From Ursus arctos (lineage: Eukaryota; Chordata; Mammalia; Carnivora; Ursidae), in NCBI RefSeq assembly GCF_023065955.2, contig NW_026622786.1, positions 47,106,938 to 47,170,937 on the forward strand: DNA of 64,000 nucleotides, in the 5' to 3' direction. Below the pieces are notes generated by a model. The model did no database searches. It was not told where the DNA came from and saw only the letters and a program-made list of their open reading frames with translations. Position numbers and translations under genes: made by a program. This document shows, piece after piece, positions 59,535 through 64,000 of the stretch. Every line of letters begins with the position of its first letter. Positions within the stretch are counted from its first letter, which is position 1.

Positions 59535-59845
59535 AGAAGCATCTGATTTTGAAGCAAAAGGTTCCTACTATATTAAATGTTGGAGTTCACCTGAAGGCTC
59601 TAAGGAGAATTCATCTTCTCTTAAACTCACCTTTGAAAATGTAGGGTTATCAACTTAAGAGATGCTCATTACCAATAAGTTTAGTATAGGCAACTTGCCT
59701 GGACTGTGCTATTGGTAACTCATTCCTCAAACCTGCCCCATCTTACTTGAAACAACAACTGTAGCAACTGAGGAGACACTGCTTGTGAAGAAATAATTCT
59801 AGTAGATAGTGAAATTAGATATTGATTTACACCTTTTAAGGATGA

Positions 59846-59945
59846 TTTTTTTTTTCTCTTCTTCTTCTTCTTCTTTTTTTTTTTTTTTTTTTTTTTTGCT
59901 TTTCCTAGTTCTATTTCTTGAGATTCCTTTTTTTTTTTTTTTAAC
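59846..59945. repeat. T-rich / (TTC)n tract
   Basis: Long T-runs around a short '(cttctt)n' block. The minus frame through it is a poly-Lys artefact. Confidence 0.95.
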
Positions 59946-60064
59946 TTCTTAATCACTGTTTTCTCTAGTATTTTGTCCAGGATGATTTTTAGAAAGAAAA
60001 ATATTCTTGTAAAATTTTTAATAATAACAAGACAGTAAAAGTGTGCAATCTGATATGTGCCCTG

Positions 60065-60145
60065 TGTTATATATAATATATATGATATATAAAATGCCCT
60101 GCATTATATAAATATATACATATATATATACACATACACATATCG
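60065..60145. repeat. AT-rich low-complexity tract
   Basis: TA and CA units, with 'atgccctg' near both ends. Confidence 0.85.
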
Positions 60146-60523
60146 CAATGTATATCTTACGTTTAATAGAGGTTAATTTTTCTTAAAATGAAGGTAGTTT
60201 AGATTTAGGTCTTTTGGAAGGAATCTTTAAAGTGGTCAGCTGGAAAATCAGTTTGTGCTGTAGTTTTTGACCATTTGGAAATGGCCTACATATCCCTTCA
60301 GGCAATGTATGCATCTCAAGAATAGCATCTTTAATATTTTACAATCCTTGAAATCCAAGAACAAAAGAGCACTTTTATTTTTTATATTGCATAATACATA
60401 GTATTCTGCAATTGTTATATAAATATTCCAGATTTAATTTGTGTTTGAAAAAAAAATCTCCAAATAGATGAAATATAGTAAGGTACAAAACTGTCTGAAT
60501 TAAATGTTGTTTCACTATATTTT

Positions 60524-60633
60524 AAAGATTTTTAAAAATTTTACATAATCTCTATACCTAATGTGGGACTCAAACCCACAACCCCAAGATCAAGAGTTGC
60601 ATGCTCTACTGACTGAGCCAGTTGGGTGCCTCT
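60524..60633 (-). repeat. Short tRNA-Lys-like SINE, antisense
   Basis: Reverse-complemented it reads 'ggcacccaactggctcagtc', 'agtagagcatgcaactcttg' and 'ggggttgtgggtttgagtcc', then 'tagagattatgtaaaa' and an A tail, which is the short carnivore SINE that keeps a clear tRNA shape. The flanks 'tgtttcactatatttt' and 'tgtctcactattttt' are a slightly diverged target duplication. Confidence 0.88.
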
Positions 60634-60648
60634 TGTCTCACTATTTTT

Positions 60649-60843
60649 TTTTTTTTTTAAAGATTTTATTTATTTGACAGAGATAGAGACAGCCAGCGAG
60701 AGAGGGAACACAAGCAGGGGGAGTGTGAGAGGAAGAAGCAGGCTCACAGCGGAGGAGCCTGATGTGGGGCTCGATCCCATAACGCCGGGATCACGCCCTG
60801 AGCCGAAGGCAGACGCTTAACCGCTGTGCCACCCAGGCGCCCC
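60649..60843 (-). repeat. Young CAN-SINE, antisense, perfect 14-bp duplication
   Basis: Same subfamily as 35436 and 59333. 'gtctcactattttt' occurs exactly at 60635-60648 and 60844-60857. That target is itself the right-hand duplication of the short SINE next to it, so the young copy landed there later. Confidence 0.98.
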
Positions 60844-60985
60844 GTCTCACTATTTTTAAATGATTTATGTGAGCTCTGCAATTAAATTCATTGACTAATA
60901 TACTGAAAATATATGTTGTTTTTTTTTGTTTTTCCTTGCTGACATTTCATTCAAAACGTATCTGTTGCTTTTAAAGGCAGTGAGA

Positions 60986-61195
60986 TTGGGGCACCTGTGT
61001 GGCACAATCAGTTAAGTGTACTTCTCTTGCTTTTGGCTCAGGTCATGACCTCAGAGTCATAATCTCAGGATCATGAGATTTAACCCTGTGTCAGGCTCTG
61101 CTCTCAGCATGAGTGAGCCTGGGATTCTCTCTCATTCTCCCTCTCCCTCCCCACCCCATGCTCATTCGCTGTCTCCGAAGTAAATAAATAAATCT
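60986..61195 (+). repeat. CAN-SINE, sense, perfect 17-bp duplication
   Basis: The head 'ggggcacctgtgtggcacaa' and body 'ttggctcaggtcatgacctc' are followed by '(taaa)n'. 'ttttaaaggcagtgaga' is exact at 60969-60985 and 61196-61212. A short internal duplication ('tcatgacctcagag', 'tcataatctcagga') is visible. Confidence 0.97.
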
Positions 61196-61212
61196 TTTTA
61201 AAGGCAGTGAGA

Positions 61213-62170
61213 GTAAAGTGTTTGAAAAGAAAGATTTCTGCCCAAAAAGTCTTAGTCCAAAGACAAATGCAAGTTGTAAAAAGAAATTTGCACGATAAAT
61301 TTTTTTCTTTTACTTACAAACTCAGAAAGCATTTGTTTTCAAACTAACTTAGAAACAAAACAAAACAAAACAAAGCAAAACAACCTGTACTAAATCCCAA
61401 ATAGTGAAAAAGAGATAATTGTCTACAGTTGAGATAGCTCAAAAAAATTCCACCAACTCTTATAGCCACCAGCCAGTCTCCCTCAATCAGATTCACTTAT
61501 CAAGTGTTAAAAATAAATGGAATGGAAATCCTCTGGCTGGATTCAATGTATTCCAAGTATGCATATCGACAGGAAATCTTCCAGTAAATCATAAAATAAA
61601 ACAATAACACTGAAATTTCAGAATACCGTTAAAGGCACTTGCCTCATTACTCTTTTATCTCTTGGTTCATGTACATATTATTTAAGATGATGGGATCCGC
61701 ATTGCATCAATGATCTACATTTGGATGGAATCTCATAACTGTGTTTCAAGGTTATGATGTGGTGTTGTGAGTTTTTGAAGTAAAGAATAAACAAAACAAA
61801 ACCCATGAAAATATAAACTTTCCTTTTGGGAGTTTTAGATGAATTAATTCTAGTTTTTGTGTTTACACCTGTACCATATAAATGTAAATTGGTCTAATTT
61901 TATAATGATTAAATATAATTATGGAGCCCAATACTGGAACACTAATAAGGACTCAATTTGTTAAGAACATATTTGTTGAAAACCTACTGTACTTTGAGCA
62001 TTCTGCTTGATGATGACCCTGAAAATAGTCAAAAGCTCTACACTTGGGAGAAACTGAAAATAAGTAGTTTTCTCTTTCCAAATGTTGGGTCATTAAATTC
62101 AATGATACTCTCTTCCTCAAATAAGTGAATTTGGCTGCATGGTAAAATAAATCTAATACTTGAAAGTTTC
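61213..62170. other. Unique DNA with (AAAAC)n
   Basis: '(aaaac)n' lies at about 61353-61385. No gene recognised. Confidence 0.4.
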
Positions 62171-62174
62171 AAAT

Positions 62175-62300
62175 TAGGATTTTAGAGATTATCTATTTCA
62201 GTGGAAGTCTTTGTTTAATAGACAAGAAAAAGTCACGGAGAACTGAAGATACTTGGCTTCAGTCACATGGCTAATAGGAATCTACAAGTAGGAAACAGTT
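62175..62300 (-). repeat. Possible MIR-family fragment, antisense
   Basis: 'tttagagattatctatttca', 'agtcacggagaactgaagat' and 'ttcagtcacatggctaatag' resemble a diverged MIR-type antisense copy. Confidence 0.4.
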
Positions 62301-62309
62301 TAGTATAAG

Positions 62310-64000
62310 TGAGAGGATGTGAAGTTTGGGGTCAGGCATTTTTTTCTTTTGCAGAGAATATGTTTTGAGGAAAATTATGGATTCTGACCTAATATTAGAT
62401 GATGCCTGTGTTGATTCCATTGTACAGATCTAGGAGGTCTTGTGAAAGTCATGTAAGACCTTACTTCAAAAATACTGTTTATTTCCAAATTTTGCATGAG
62501 AAATGGACAAAAAAGAATAGTTCATAGAAGTGACAGAGATTTAGGTTAATTCCATACTCTCCTATTCCACAGTATCACATCATTCTTACCCAATTTTCCT
62601 CATCTATTTAAGTTGTAATATTTTTAAGGTCCTAAGACATAGCCTTGGCATATTAGCACACTTCACAGAACTGTGAATAATGGGAAAATAAATATAAGAA
62701 GGCAAAAGAAAGGAAAGAAATAGCCACTGTCCACGCCTCCACACCTCCCAAAATATAAGCTTACATTGTTTTTCTGCTTCTAAAATTATGTTGACTATAT
62801 TCTGCCTTGCCACAGGAATACATTTAAAATTCTTTATATGATTCCTAAGAAAATTTTGAATTCCTCTTTTACGTTTGTAATGCTTGTTCAATAAGTGATT
62901 TAACATGTACCCAGTAGGAAATAACGCTTTCTGGAATTGAGAATAATGACTAAAGAGTTGATACATCAGTTGTTAGGTTTTTGCACTAGACTCCTATTAG
63001 CATGAAGCCTTTCTATGAGCACCAAACTGACTATGAATTACATTAGTGAAGGAATCATTGACACAAAGGGGAAAACATTCATTCTTGGTCTTTTGAGCTA
63101 GTTAAAGCTTCCAATAATTTTAGTTGAACTTGATTAAAAGATGGTGGAACACCATGATTCAGTTATACACCTTTTAATAGATAGCCTGTATTATTCTGTC
63201 ATATTTATGGAATAAACAAAAGATACTGATCTCTGAGGTTAAGTAAATAAATTCACATGTACACATTTGTAAAAATAATATATTATCAGCAATAAAGGAG
63301 ACTAATTACATAATTAAATAATTTTTTAAATGTTGCTAGTGAGTCAGGACATATGTTTATTACTTTCATTGATTTTAATGATTATTTCATTAGTGCTATA
63401 TTCAAAGCTAATAAATGGTATGTTTAATTATAACTTTATAATATAAATTTGTGGAATATTTTTAGTTTGATAATTAAAATAGTTTAATTTAATAATCTTT
63501 AAAAAGTTCAAAGAAAGAAACCCCAGATTTAATAATATAGTTTAAAAACTACAAAAATTCAAAATGTAGAAGCGTGATTATTATTTTATTCTCTTTATTT
63601 ACTCAGATAATAATATCTGTTATTAATTAGGGCCTAATCTAATTTGGCTGAAATATTGTTAGGATAGGAAAATCTCAAGTCTCTTTTAATGTCAAAACAG
63701 TGAACAATTTTATAGGGAAAATCAACATGTCAGAATCAATAGTTATGAATATCCTAAGGAAACCTGTTTAATGTTCATGGGACATATTCTTTAGACTAGA
63801 TTGCTGAGGCAGTGGTGTGAGTGTCTGCAGTGAGAAGATAAAGAGCTCCAGGTGAGTGGAGATGATGGTTTTGCTACGTAATCTACTTTCTTGACTGCAC
63901 TCTGTAAATAACTAAATTCCCCTGGTAAAATTTCTTTTGCACAATGAATGAATCAAATAAAAATACAGGATGAACATGAGAATGGGCTCCCAAGCCACTC
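62310..64000. other. Unique AT-rich non-genic DNA
   Basis: No gene or repeat recognised to the end of the window. The 120-codon minus frame at 62604-62966 has no identifiable domain. Confidence 0.4.

Noticed and set aside
59720..59956. Minus-strand poly-Lys frame
   Set aside because: Translation of T-rich low-complexity DNA.
60524..60633. tRNA-Lys-like sequence
   Set aside because: It has an A-rich tail and target duplication, so it is a SINE; the tRNA fold is diverged and there is no sign of a functional tRNA gene.
1..64000. CRISPR arrays, operons, phage or plasmid genes
   Set aside because: None seen; direct repeats present are SINEs, microsatellites or single tandem duplications, and the whole window is mammalian in character.

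Overview
The window reads as ordinary nuclear DNA from a mammal of the order Carnivora, most likely a caniform of the bear/seal/mustelid group. The main evidence is a dozen tRNA-Lys-derived CAN-SINE copies on both strands, with the typical heads 'gggcacctgggtggctcag' / 'ccacccaggcgcccc' and (taaa)n or A-rich tails. Several are nearly identical to one another and keep 12-19 bp target-site duplications, so they are young. The arctoid assignment rests on the body sequence '...agccagcgagagagggaacac...' as I remember it from bears and pinnipeds. It is an inference, not a database match.

I found no convincing protein-coding gene. The DNA is AT-rich and CpG-poor. The longest open frames (100-139 codons) lie inside repeats, in low-complexity DNA, or in sequence with no recognisable domain. 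This is either a gene desert or a large intron. There is no sign of bacterial content, CRISPR, operons, rRNA or functional tRNA genes.

Layout. 0-13 kb: unique AT-rich DNA with scattered MIR and L2 relics, one sense CAN-SINE, a CA microsatellite, a consensus-matching CTCF core at 5415 and a perfect 22-bp palindrome at 10370. 13-15.5 kb: a long old repeat of an L1M-like type, split by two CAN-SINEs only about 70 bp apart and by a MER5-type DNA transposon. 19-21 kb: an old antisense L1 ORF2 remnant with a SINE beside it. 22-23 kb: an L2 split by another MER5-type element. 24.45 kb (minus strand): a GC-richer block bounded by splice-like signals. 28.8-29.7 kb: a GC- and CpG-richer unique block. 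30.5 kb: a CCTT/CCCT tract. 32.8-33.2 kb (minus): a poly(A)-tailed, 5'-truncated retrocopy of an unidentified mRNA that still has an open 3' frame. 34.4 kb: a solo MaLR-type LTR. 35.4 kb: a young antisense SINE. 38-45 kb: more old-family copies, MIRs and a hAT-like DNA transposon. 48.0 kb: a second CpG-enriched unique block. 50.7-51.7 kb: a run of four MIRs in alternating orientation. 55.2-57.7 kb: old repeat, MIR, a 5'-truncated carnivore L1 and a near full-length MER2-type element. 59.3-61.2 kb: a cluster of four SINEs, one inserted into the target duplication of another. The last 2.8 kb is mostly unique.

All calls come from reading by eye. Repeat family names are memory-based and boundaries are approximate unless a target duplication fixes them.
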